Source: Ehretia macrophylla (lineage: Eukaryota > Streptophyta > Magnoliopsida > Boraginales > Ehretiaceae). Taken from it: 64,000 nucleotides of DNA. The notes beneath the pieces were generated by a model. It did not search any database. It worked only from the letters and a program-made list of their open reading frames with translations, and was not told the origin of the DNA. The stretch is taken from contig CM075773.1 of assembly GCA_037974665.1 (NCBI GenBank), positions 48,872,080 through 48,936,079 on the forward strand. Reading direction: 5' to 3'. Each line of letters opens with the position of its first letter. Within the stretch, counting starts at the first letter, position 1. Shown here in pieces: positions 36,545 to 47,095 of this stretch. The position numbers and the translations under genes were made by a program.

Positions 36545-37304
36545 AAAAAAAATTGGGTCAAAAGAAAATGCCATTTTGGAGTTCTTCCGTATACTGATTA
36601 CCAAGAATTAGTCAATGTAGGTTTTTTCAGAAAATTCTAAGTTAATGCCAGATAAAAAAGATCCTTTTATTAGTTAGTCCTGGTAAACAAATGTCTCCTT
36701 TCGATGAATGACCAAGTTCCCATTGAAATAAGATCCACACAAGGAAAAACACTTGCCATTCGTTGGTGTTTTTTTATGGATCGCCATTTATTCAATTAGT
36801 TCGGACAGGGTCTATTGAATTTCAAGTATTCAGTTTAAGGGATATTGGACAGCGTTAAAAGGAACGAACCGGAAATCAATTCATCTATTCTGAGAAATGC
36901 CTTTCTGGATATTCCTCAATGTCACCCCTGATCCCATTGATAACGAGTAGGCCCAAATAATTCGATGGGGCACTACACCTAGGAATCAACAACACGAAAA
37001 AATTGGAGCAGAGAATGCAATTGCATTACTATTGATTTACGTAATTGGAAGTAACCAATTATATCTCGGCAATAACTAGCCAAGCTAGTATTTGCAGTCA
37101 GAAAAAATAAAAAGTCAGAAAGTTAGACAAAAAGCATGTTTTTTTTTTTTACCGACGCGTTTCCTCTAGCTCCCGAAAAAGACATACTGCTTTCCTCTGA
37201 TTGGATCATTGGCTAAAGCAAAATTTTGTTCTTTTAATTCTTGCTCGAGCCGGATGATGAAAAATTATCATGTCCGGTTCCTTCGGGGGATGGATCTATA
37301 AGAA
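36545..37304 (+). other. organelle-derived fragment (plastid intron-like)
   Basis: Composition and wording differ from the surrounding LTR. It ends with a group II intron domain V followed by a partial domain VI (cttcgggggatggatc). From memory the 3' part resembles the plastid petD intron; this was not checked by search. Homology appears to stop abruptly near 37304 inside domain VI. The left boundary is approximate. Confidence 0.5.
37247..37280 (+). ncRNA. group II intron domain V relic
   Basis: 34-nt hairpin with the domain V layout: an 8-bp lower helix from GAGCCGGA to TCCGGTTC, a 6-bp upper helix TGATGA/TTATCA, an AAAA loop and a 2-nt TG bulge. The catalytic AGC triad is present. In this nuclear context it is a relic and not expected to splice. 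Confidence 0.8.
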
Positions 37305-38897
37305 TTTTGATGTACGGACTTTTGTATACCTTTCATATACCTTACTTAGCCTTTAAGCATATCTTATAATATTAACCAACTACTTGAACCAATAAGTAGG
37401 GCTTATGCATGCGGTGGTTGTTTATCAGGCTAGTGTAAAATACCATGCAAGCATGATGTGTCAAACTCACATTATATCATACGTGTGAACTCTAGTAAGA
37501 GGTGGCATACAATTATTATTCCTTCCAACCATCCCTCTCTCACGCATTTTTATCTTTCATTTTCTCCTTTCCTCATCATCCTCATATTATCTTACTCATC
37601 ACAAAAATGCATTATGCAACAGCCACGCAGCAGGTTGGAAAACAATGACTAAGCTGATACTTCTATTCTTTTTTTCTTTTGTTTGGAACGGTGCTTTTCT
37701 TTACTGGAGAAACTATTTCTCTAAAGTAGCTAGCTCACCTACATACTAGTCTTAAGATCCAATCAAAGTTGAAACAAGTTGAAAGCGTAAGGAAATAACG
37801 GTGAAACGCACAATTTGTCCTCGTTAAACAATTCAGATACATTTTATGAAAATAATTATAACTTTCTTTAAAAAAATTCCAATTTAATAAACCGTTTAAA
37901 GCATTAAAAACTTAACTCGTAGAACTTTCCAACCATATATAAACCATCATTTAATTCATTCTCAACTGCTAAAGTTGTAATTCTGAAGTTGGCCCTAAAT
38001 TATATTGATTCGTAACTTTTAAATATTTCAGACTTCTTTAATTGATCTTGTAATTAAGCTTATTTGCTTAAGCTTGGCATCACTTTTAATCAATTCTAAA
38101 TTTACACATTAACTAGAATATAATGAAACACATTATAACAATTATTGTTAGCGGATCTTTCTTTTACAATCAAATAATTTATTTTTAACTCGTATTTTAT
38201 CGGGGTATCACACAAAGCCAACTTTTCAATGAGTGATCAGTGTAAGGACTTTAGAACTGCTATCATATGCTTTACTTGCATATTGCAAAGGTGGCTTTCC
38301 ACCCTGATCACCCCTTACCCTCCCCCTCAACCTCCTCCATTTTTAACGTCCCGTACATCAATTGACATGTAGTTGCCAAAGCTGTCACAAGTTTTAATTT
38401 GGTGCTTAAGTTGATGTACCTTCTCTTTCCAATGGCTATCACTCGTGCGTACTAAATTGTACTAGGTGCAGTTCGGTTTGGTTTGTGTAATATATATGCT
38501 TTAATAGACTGGTGTTATTAGGAATGATAATGAAGATGAGTTTCATTGGTGCCTGATTTGTCCCCGCCCGCTGGGTTGGGGGGTATTTGAGCTGGGAAAG
38601 GCAAACGGAAAATGGGGTGGGGATTGGAGTGGCCTTCTGGGTAGTGAGAGAGAGGATAGCAATAAGTATCCTCGCTCCAAATCTGCCTCTCTCTGCCATT
38701 CTTAGTTATTATGTCCTTGAATACCATAATCCGGATTGTGTTTACGTAATAACAAGTTGTAAGTAGATAAACAGAACTTTTATTTATGTCATTTTATTAC
38801 ATAACTCAGCATCTTTATTGACTAACATAGCAGCTGAGTCTGCGAACATTTCCTTGTTTACATATAATTATGTAGGAAGCTATATATATATATAGCT

Positions 38898-41862
38898 TTA
38901 ACTGAGTTGAACGGCAGCGTCAACCATGATGCCGGCTTTCCATTCACTTGGAATAACTTTGCTTGGCTGCACCCACTTGAATCCAGCACTACCACTCGCT
39001 TGAAACCTAATTGCAAGTGCACCCTTTGGTGGGTTGCTCACGTCCCATACTGCACCATACGCCCTGCGCATAGGTTTCCATTGATGGCTAGATTCCTGCA
39101 TCAAGAAGAATTACAATAGTTAAACATAATCTGAACCCTAGGGGGGATAGTGTAGAGGTAGAGTGCTTGGGGCGTGGGTATGAGACTCGCTCACATCTCG
39201 GGTTCAAATCATCCAAGAGGCTGTTCTTCTTGGGGTCGGTCCTGGTAAGTTTTGTGTCTAATTTACCTTAGACCATGCCTCTTGGGGGTTGTGTGTCCTG
39301 GGTTTTGGCCCGAAGGGCTTCTCTGGTGTTCCCAGTCATAAAAGAAGAATCTACACAGGACTTCATTCACAATACATTATTCAGTTAGCAGAACTGTACC
39401 TCCCACACTTCAACTGCTGTTATGTCATACATGCCACCTTGGTATAGTATGACTATGGCGAGGTAGTCTGGATATCTGCTATGCTCATGAACCTTTAACA
39501 CGAGATTGGCACTTGGGTAGCGGCAAGGGACCCTTCGATATTCTATATCGATAACGCCTGCTGCATATAGCTGTGTAGCCATATTTGCTTTAGCTAATTT
39601 TGCATAAGCATGGAAGCTGAGGATGAACTCTGTGTCGTGCCCTCCACCGGAGTCTGTCACCACCACAGTTGTTCCCTCTTCACTGCAATAATCTTGATGC
39701 TTGCACCTAACCTGTAATCAAAATATGAAATGCTATTAGAGCATGATTTGTTTATGAAGTGCAGTTATTGACCTTTTTTAGTTCTCTAAACTCTTATAAA
39801 CGTATTGGGTGGAGTAGCAAGAGTTGGCTAATGTTGGGTTTTGGCTCACGCCCGAGGCCGACTCTATGCAGAACAAGTAGAAGTCCAATGAAAGTATCGT
39901 TAGAAATAGTCTCCTATAAATAGGTTTTTCGGGGTTTGTAGATTATTTTCTAACCGTTTAAAAACTTGTAACTACATGGGATAGTGTTTAATGCTTTAGT
40001 TAAAAAAAAGTCTATTGTGCAAAGTTTTAGGCTTTTCGTGCATAAAACCGTGCTAGTAAGGGTTTAAGTTCAGTTGTAGCCGTTGTTCATATAGTAGATT
40101 TTCCAATTTTGGGTCATGGACTTAGACAAATAGCTGAATTATGTTAAAAATATTGTATTGTTTCCGCTAATTGATGTATATGTGTGTCCTCGTCCTCAAT
40201 TGCAAGAATTTACCTGATAACATGCACCACAGCCAGACCCATCCTTGAACAATTTTGAGACTCCACAGATTTCACCATTGTTGACAGTTACTCCATACTC
40301 TCCATATCCACAGGCTCCAGCTGATTAAATATAAACAACCATGAAATATCCACAATTATATTTCTTGCAATGCAAGTGTTTAATTAAAATACCTTTTTAA
40401 ACACCTATTTAAATAAAGGGTATTTTTGGCTAGACCTCTTCATCAGAAGTTAAATGTGGTTTAAACCCCTTGTTTTTCTTTTTTAAAGTGAGAGACCCTT
40501 ATGTTAGAGGTCTGTTATATTTTATGTTAAAATAGTGTAAAATAACTATTCTACCCTTCATTTATTTTCTATTTTCCTTTCTTGCCCTTACCTTTTCTCT
40601 CCCACCCTGTCTCTTTTTGCCATTTTCCACCCACTCCCCTCCCCCAAATCCTTCTTTCCTTCCCATATCACCATCAACACAGCTTCTCTTCCATCACAAG
40701 GAGTGTACAGAGCTCAGAAATAAGAAGAATGAGGCGAAAAAGAATTTAGTGATTCCTAATTGGGTGGTTTCCCCTCTCTGCTGTTTGCCTATGATTTCTC
40801 ATTTGCAATAAAAAAATATATATACTTAATATCTCTTGATTTCTCATTTACCTTATCTCCATCTTTCTCTATTATGTATATATAGTTCGGATCCTCGGCC
40901 TCAATATCTCTTGATGGCCAGTAGCAATATCTTTTTTCTTATATGATTAATTTGCTATTCTAGATCTTATGGCTAAGATCTGTGCGTGTGGCCTTCAGCT
41001 TCATGTTTGTCTTTCTTTTTCTTTTGTTGTGCTGCTCTTGATGCTTTCGACGCGGTGGTGGTTAAAGGAATGTGGCTGTGATAATTTATATATATATATA
41101 TATATGATTAATTTATAATTCTATAATTTATTTTAACAAAAAAAAATATATGTTTAATTTATTATTTTATCTTATGGCTAAGATCTGTGTGTGTTAGTGG
41201 CCTTCAGTCCTTCAACTTCATATCTTTCTCTTTTTTTTTTGCTGTGCTGCTCTTGATCTTTCGTCTTGGTGGTGGTTTTTCTTTTTTCTTTTTTCTTTTT
41301 TCGAAGTCTTGGTGGTGGTTAAATGTATTTCTATTTTTTTAACAATATCTTTCTGAAATATTTTTATGATGCAAACGAGAAGATCCGATCCTAGCAAAAA
41401 AAACGAGAAGATCTGATCCACATCTTGGCTTGGCAACCCGATTGGATATTTGGGTTAGCAACCATGGCAGGGAAATTGGTTGAAAGCAATGTTTATTTCA
41501 AGAATGAGGCAGCAGGAGATATTAGGATTTTCTGAAAGGGTCATTGCCTTTCTCTGCAAAAGGCTGTGATTTTGTTCTCATATTTTATTATGAAACAACA
41601 GTTCTTCTCTGGGGAGAGGAGAGAGATTAGAAAATGGCAAAAAAAATAAGATAGAGAGAGAAAAGGTAAGGGCAATAAAGGGAAAAAGAAGACAAATGAA
41701 GGGTAAAAGAGTCATTTTACATTATTTTAACAGAAGGGTCTGTCTCTCACTTTAAAAAAAACAGGGGGTCTAAGTCATATTTAACTTCTGATGAAGGGGT
41801 CTCAGTCAAAAATACCCTTTAAATAAATATGCAATATTAAGAAGGACAAAATTAAGCCACTC

Positions 41863-41893
<31 letters not shown>

Positions 41894-42039
41894 AGGGTAG
41901 AAAGCATACTTGGAAATTTTGAGTAAAGGCTACCAAAAAAGGTTGCTTTAGTTGCAAGGAAAGTGTATTCTGAGTAACACACTGCAGGGAGAAGCATCAT
42001 GCAGAGAAGAATGCAACATTGCTTAAGCCCAAAAGCCAT
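38898..42039 (-). CDS. EXLB1: expansin-like B protein, gene 1 of unit B
   Basis: Duplicate of the gene at 7154-8849. Exons on the minus strand: 42039-41910, 40320-40214, 39711-39400 and 39095-38898; all borders are conserved and the 248-codon frame is open. Intron 1 is 1589 bp instead of 171 bp because a MULE (40418-41817) inserted there. The splice sites themselves are untouched. Signal peptide, DPBB and CBM63-like domains are complete. Exon 3 encodes the same protein as in unit A; differences lie in the mature N-terminus (for example SEYTF for SEDTF), exon 2 (FKDG for FKYG) and exon 4 (AGFKW for AGCKW, which loses one cysteine). The promoter region is partly duplicated (42837-43392) and a LINE sits further upstream, so expression may differ from the unit A copy. 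Confidence 0.9.
39112..39341 (+). mobile_element. SINE-like insertion in EXLB intron 3, unit B
   Basis: Longer version of the insertion at 7368-7560, bounded by AAGAAGAAT (39103-39111 and 39342-39350). The A-box-like gtgtagaggtagagtg and B-box-like cgggttcaaatc are better preserved here. About 37 bp near 39262-39300 are missing from the unit A copy. Confidence 0.45.
40418..41817. mobile_element. non-autonomous MULE with long TIRs in EXLB intron 1
   Basis: 1400 bp flanked by the 10-bp duplication TTTAAATAAA (40408-40417 and 41818-41827). Terminal inverted repeats start GGGTATTTTTG and match imperfectly over roughly 190 bp at each end. The TSD length and long TIRs indicate Mutator-like. No transposase. 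The interior has a diverged direct repeat (cttatggctaagatctgtg near 40965 and 41172). Unit A has the empty site near 8640. Confidence 0.85.
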
Positions 42040-42866
42040 TTCTGCTCTAATGGAAACTGTTCCTACAAGGGAAGATAATAAGAAATATGAAACATTGGAT
42101 ATATCAAACTAATTAAATATACCAAATAATATTAATGGTATTTGAATCAAGTTCATAAAGGTCTTGAATTAAATTTCTCTACTATTATCACGTGCATAAC
42201 TTGAAAAAGGCGTTATTTGCACATGTGGGGCGAGGCTGGAGACATTAAAACACTTCTTATGAGTTTAAAAGTTAAAGATCATTGACCTTGTCCAACTTTT
42301 CTAAGTACGTGCACCATGATTGGGATTGAAACCTATACCAATAGTAGCTCGGCGTAGAACTTTGTTTGGCCTATTTTCAAAAGAATTTTCAGAAAAAAAC
42401 TAAAACTAAAAAAAATTTAACAAAAATAAGAGTTTGGAGCTTCTAATTAAAAGCTATCATGAAACTGCTTTTACACTATGCCAGAAAGTTGTTTCTTTTT
42501 TGTTTTTTTTTCCCTAAAAAATATCACTCAATATTTTGGAAGCCCAAGATGGTCTTCAAAATTTATGAGAATCCACACATTTGTATTTTTAAGGAGTGTA
42601 CTAACAGTACTTTTGACATGAAAATATTAAATAGCCAACCATCATTTCTATTCAACAACATTTCTTACTAAAGTATTGCTAAGAGGTTTAGAATTCAAAA
42701 ACTAAAATTTTATCGCTAGATAAAAAAGCTCCTAAGCATACGGCTTAAATTTTAAGATCAAGTGCTCACTTACCGGAAACAAAATGAAAAAGAGAGACTC
42801 TAGTGAGAAGAAACTGAACAAGGAGAAGAGTTGTGTGCTTGCAGGTGGAAGAAGATCAAAGACGTG

Positions 42867-42874
42867 TATTTATA
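42867..42874 (-). promoter_or_regulatory. TATA box of EXLB gene 1, unit B, proximal copy
   Basis: TATAAATA on the minus strand at the position orthologous to 9707-9714. Confidence 0.5.
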
Positions 42875-43174
42875 GCTGAGATTTGGCAGGCAGGCATCGA
42901 CATTTCTGCCACCTATCTCTTCCAGTATGGATTGTGGAAACCAGGTGGAGATTAAGGATGAGCTTAGTGAGATGTAAACTAGTGAATTGTAAAGATTAAA
43001 ATGACATAAATAGCATAATAAGTTGTTTGATTTCGTTAACTGAGTTCCTACATTATCCAAAAAAAATAGTATAATAAGTATTCTATCTTACAAGGTGCAA
43101 AAATAAGTCAAAAGAGACAATTATTTTTGAACTCGTGTCATGAGACTTGCAGGTGGAAGAAGATCAAAGACGTG

Positions 43175-43182
43175 TATTTATA
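43175..43182 (-). promoter_or_regulatory. second TATA box from the promoter duplication
   Basis: TATAAATA in the distal promoter copy, 308 bp upstream of the proximal one and in the same orientation. Whether it is used is unknown. Confidence 0.35.
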
Positions 43183-43640
43183 GCTGAGATTTGGCAGGCG
43201 CATCGACATTTCTGCCACCTATCTCTTCCACTACGGATTGTGGAAACCAGGTGGAGATTAAGGATGAGCTTAGTGAGATGTAAACTAGTGAATTGTAAAG
43301 ATTAAAATGACATAAATAGCATAATAAGTTGTTTGGATTTCACTAATTGAATTTTTACGTTATCCAAAAAAAATAGCATAATAAGTATTCTATCTCATGA
43401 CACGAGTTCAAAAATAATTGTCTCTTTTGACTTATTTTTGCACCTTGTAAGATCATTGACAGGTGAAGATCTATCATTTGTTTATGATGTTTTGCATCAA
43501 CCATTAAAGTTTTCAATGTAAACTTTGCAACCATGAAATAGCAAACTCAATTGATAAAGATGCTGACTCCAGAACTAATCCTTGAACTGTGTATTGACTT
43601 AGGATTAACATATGTTAAAAAAAACTGACGTGGGGTACTT

Positions 43641-45736
43641 TTTTTTTTTTTCTCTAAAATGGAGGCACAGCCAGCTACCGAGGAATAATTCTAGGAATAG
43701 TCTTCCCCTCTTTGTCTCTAGTGATGAAACTGGTGAGGTCATTCGGAGGAGCATCCAAGACACACCGACCAAGAGGTTGAGAAAGACCAAAATTTATCAA
43801 CCAATCAGCACACATATTCGCCTCGCGGAAGACATGACTCACATGGAATCCACTCTCTCTTTGAAGGATGTCTTTGCACTTGTGGATCAAGGGACTCAGA
43901 GGACTGTGGGTAGGGATTTCCCCTTGAACCAATCCTAAACCAACTTGTGAGTCAGTTTCAATGGACAAATTTTTAATACCCAAACTCACCGCCAAACGCA
44001 TACCTTCAAAAAGGGCAGTGAGCTCCGCCATATTGTTAGTCGTGATCCCCAAATTAATGACAAAACCTATGAGCCAATCACCTGTATCTTTCCGAATGAT
44101 GCCTCCCGCTGCTGCAGGACCCGGGTTACCGTTGGAACATCCATCCACATTAAGTTTATAACTGTCCACCTGAGGTTTGACCCAACCAACCTTGACCCTA
44201 CAATGGGAGACCCGACGTCTAGCTTTATCAGACACTGCATCAATAACTTTGCGGGCATATCGCTTAATGAACTCAACTTTATCATTCACACTTCTCCCAT
44301 TCCCCTAACCATGAACAGAATTGTTACGCCATTTCCAAATACACCACAACACCATCGTAAAAACAATATTCCACGGCCAAAAAGTAGAGACTTTCTTCTG
44401 CAAATTCAGCATCATCCATTCTTGTAAACCTTCTGTGAAGAAAGAGCTGTGCAAACCAAGGGAAAGCCTTCACCAGATGGGTTGAGCCTTATTACAATGG
44501 CGAAGCACATGAAGAACTGTTTCGCTGGCTGTACCACAATTATGACAATTAGCATCAGATATAATGGTTCTCTTGGCCAAGTTGAACCGGCAAAGGAGCC
44601 TAGCCTGTGCAGCTTGCCACAAAAAATGTTGGATGCGGCTCGGACACTTCAGCTTCCATATGAGATCCCAGTTGAAATGAGAAGAAGATAACGGGGGAAC
44701 CAAGAGAGAGTAAGCCGAGCCAATGTTGAAGCTTCCTTTCGAATCTTGCCACCAAGCCATAAAGTATTACATATTGCTATGGATATCCACACGGATACTA
44801 GCCATATTAAGCAAAATGTTTCTCGGAAGGTAGGTTTGAAAGGCTTCCCAGTTCTAATCCCCATCATTATTGACAACGTCTTTGACCTTCCAAGAAAGAT
44901 GGTGGTCCAAAACTGTATGACAAGTCACATTAATAAGAGCCGATGATCCAATCCACCAATCCGTCCAAAAATTAACTTTATGCCCGTTGCCAATGACCCA
45001 TTTCAGACCTTTCTTAAGCGTCTCCACCCCCTTCATAATATTGTGGCACATAGTCGAGTCAACAGACTTGTTAGAATACTGAAGGATGTCGTCCTTGAAA
45101 TATTTTGCCTTAAACGCTTGTACCCAGAGCAAGTTAGAATCAGTGAGCACACGCCACCCAAGTTTGTAGAGCATAGCTTCATTGATGAATTTGGCCCTTC
45201 TTAAACCCAAACCACCATATTTTTTAGGTTGACATAGATGTTCCCAAGCCACCCAATGAACCTTATGTTTGTCACTTGTCGACCCCCAGACAAAGTCTTT
45301 TTGAAGCTTGTCAATTTCTTCACAAGTTTGAATAGGAAGCTTAGCCGTGTGCATAGTATAATTGGGTATAGCTACTAAGACTGAATTCGCCAACGTAACT
45401 CTCCCTGCCATAGATAAGGTCTTCTTTTTCCATCCCGCAAGTCTGGACTGAACCTTTGCAATCACACTCTTATAGGAACCTTGAGTGACACGAGAATGCA
45501 TAACCGGTACCCTTAAATAATTGCCCAAAGAGTCTGAACAAGGGATACCACACAGCCTACTAATCGAAGATGTAACATCCGGCTCCACGTTACGTGAGAC
45601 AAAAATAGAGGACTTCGTAGCATTGATGGACTGCCCTGAATCCCTGCAAAAACGATTCAAAGAATCGAGGATAACTTCCACTTGAGACGTGGAAGCTTCT
45701 GCAAAAAGAAGCAAATCATCAGCGAAAAACAAATGA
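43641..45736 (-). mobile_element. 5'-truncated L1-type LINE
   Basis: 2.1-kb minus-strand insertion flanked by the 7-bp duplication GGTACTT (43634-43640 and 45737-45743). A poly-T run (43641-43651) marks the poly(A) end. Unit A has the empty site near 10138. Truncation falls inside the reverse transcriptase, just before FFADD, as expected from incomplete target-primed reverse transcription. Confidence 0.93.
43675..45732 (-). pseudogene. LINE ORF2 3' part: RT end, zf-RVT, RNase H
   Basis: Three adjoining reading frames. 44854-45732 starts at FFADDLLLFAEAS (catalytic aspartates) and includes GWKKKTLSMAGR and KYGGLGLR. 44470-44760 holds a zf-RVT-like segment (CPSRIQHFLWQA, CHNCG). 43675-44289 holds RNase H with all four acidic positions visible (NVDGCSNGNPG, MAELTA, ETDS, CADWL). 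Frameshifts near 44290-44470 and 44760-44850 disable it. Different family from the LINE at 13634, judging by RNase H wording. Confidence 0.88.
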
Positions 45737-45904
45737 GGTACTTAGCGACGGCATAGTTTCGGCCGTTTCCCTATTGCCAAATAAGTTTGGTTTCTAAAAT
45801 TCGTTGCCCGTGTCTTTTTTTTTTTTGTACATGCACGCATGGAGTATGCTTGAAGCATCTTTTCTATTTGCTATTGTTTCAAAGAAAAATTATGTAGTGT
45901 TCCA

Positions 45905-46452
45905 CATTGACGGAGCCAGGACTTAGGGTTAGGAGGTGCACTACGTGACGAGTCGGTAATCGAAGTCAAGGGAATTTAATTGTTTAAATTTATTTTATAT
46001 AAATTACAAAAAAACTAAGTATTGTTTTTATGCCTAAAATCACTATTGATCATAATATTTTTTTTTAAAAGAATACACGAGTATTCAAATTCGAACTCTT
46101 TAATAAAGACACAAAATAATCCATTAAAAATAAAAAACCTAAACATCATTTAAAAAAATTAAAATTGAAATAAATGTACAACTAAACTAGAAAATTTTAA
46201 AATAAATGTTAAAAATATTACAAAAATAAACAAATTGAAATTTATATACAGTGATAAACACAAATAGTTTTCAAAATATAGAAAATAAATTATAAACCTA
46301 TGTAAGAATAAGAGAACAAAAGTGAAAAATAAAGAGGGGAAAGCATGGCGAAAGATAAAGAATAAAAATATGTGGGTATATATATATACATAAAAATAAA
46401 AAATAAAATCTTTTTCCCAAATTTTAGGGGTGAGCATACTTACCTCCGCCCA
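45905..46452. mobile_element. hAT element, Tip100-like, unit B copy
   Basis: Orthologue of 10318-10867. Left flank GTGTTCCA (45897-45904) is intact; the right flank reads CTGTTCCA (46453-46460) and the right end is decayed. Confidence 0.75.
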
Positions 46453-46460
46453 CTGTTCCA

Positions 46461-47087
46461 TATGGATGGAAGATGTGATATGAATGTGATTTTAAGTGAC
46501 ATGAGCGTGATTTTAATTTAAGTGAATGTTTTTGTTATTGTATTTGAGATCAGACCGTTATTCTCCAACTTACAGCACTAATCTCGTTTACAGGTTTAGA
46601 GTTTTGCGCGTGAAACATGAAAAATTAAGTACAAAAAAGAGAGGAAAAAGAAGATAGACTTTTCAGGAAAATTAGCGGTGTATTTAATTTTTTTTATTTA
46701 AGAGATGTCTAAATCGTACAATAAATATTGAAAGATATCATCTATTAGAATTGATCTCGTAATCTCTTATACTAGACAAGCCGTACAAATATATAAATAT
46801 ATATATCACTTACAAGAATTGATCTCATAATCTCTTATACTTATAATGAGGAATATACCACTAAATCAAAGATCTATTGGTATCTTTTGTATTTCTAATG
46901 AATAAAAAATAATCTTTTATATCACTGATGTTTGACCTTTTCTTTAATAATAACAAATGTCAAATTTTTCGTTATATAACAAGAAGTGCTTACCGTGTAG
47001 AAAGAGATAAAGCATCATCCAAATAATAGATGTTCAACAATATTGTCGGTTTGTTGTGCGTATTTAATATTGTTTGTCTTGGAGTTG
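46461..47087. other. intergenic, no gene seen
   Basis: Colinear with 10876-11536. AT-rich, nothing recognised. Confidence 0.5.
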
Positions 47088-47095
47088 ATGAGTAT

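Larger units (their letters stand above)
34421..38212. mobile_element. solo-LTR-like insertion downstream of truncated SUVH
   Basis: 3792 bp starting TGTCACGCCCTC and ending CGGGGTATCACA, flanked by CAAAG (34416-34420 and 38213-38217). The empty site is seen in unit A near 6490. No gag-pol coding seen. About 0.76 kb of it (36545-37304) looks organelle-derived, so the LTR itself would be about 3.0 kb. Confidence 0.75.
42837..43451. repeat. rearranged duplicate of the EXLB gene 1 promoter
   Basis: A block of about 250 bp covering the TATA box appears twice in direct orientation (about 42839-43086 and 43146-43392). Between them, 43087-43145 is the reverse complement of 43393-43451. Unit A has one copy and no inverted piece. 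Confidence 0.88.

Noticed and set aside
36879..36960. Short plus-strand frame starting MPFWIFLNVTPDP in the organelle-like fragment
   Set aside because: Only 17 codons before a stop and no organellar gene recognised; probably intron sequence.
43961..44161. Plus-strand ORFs opposite LINE ORF2
   Set aside because: Shadow frames of the RNase H coding on the minus strand.
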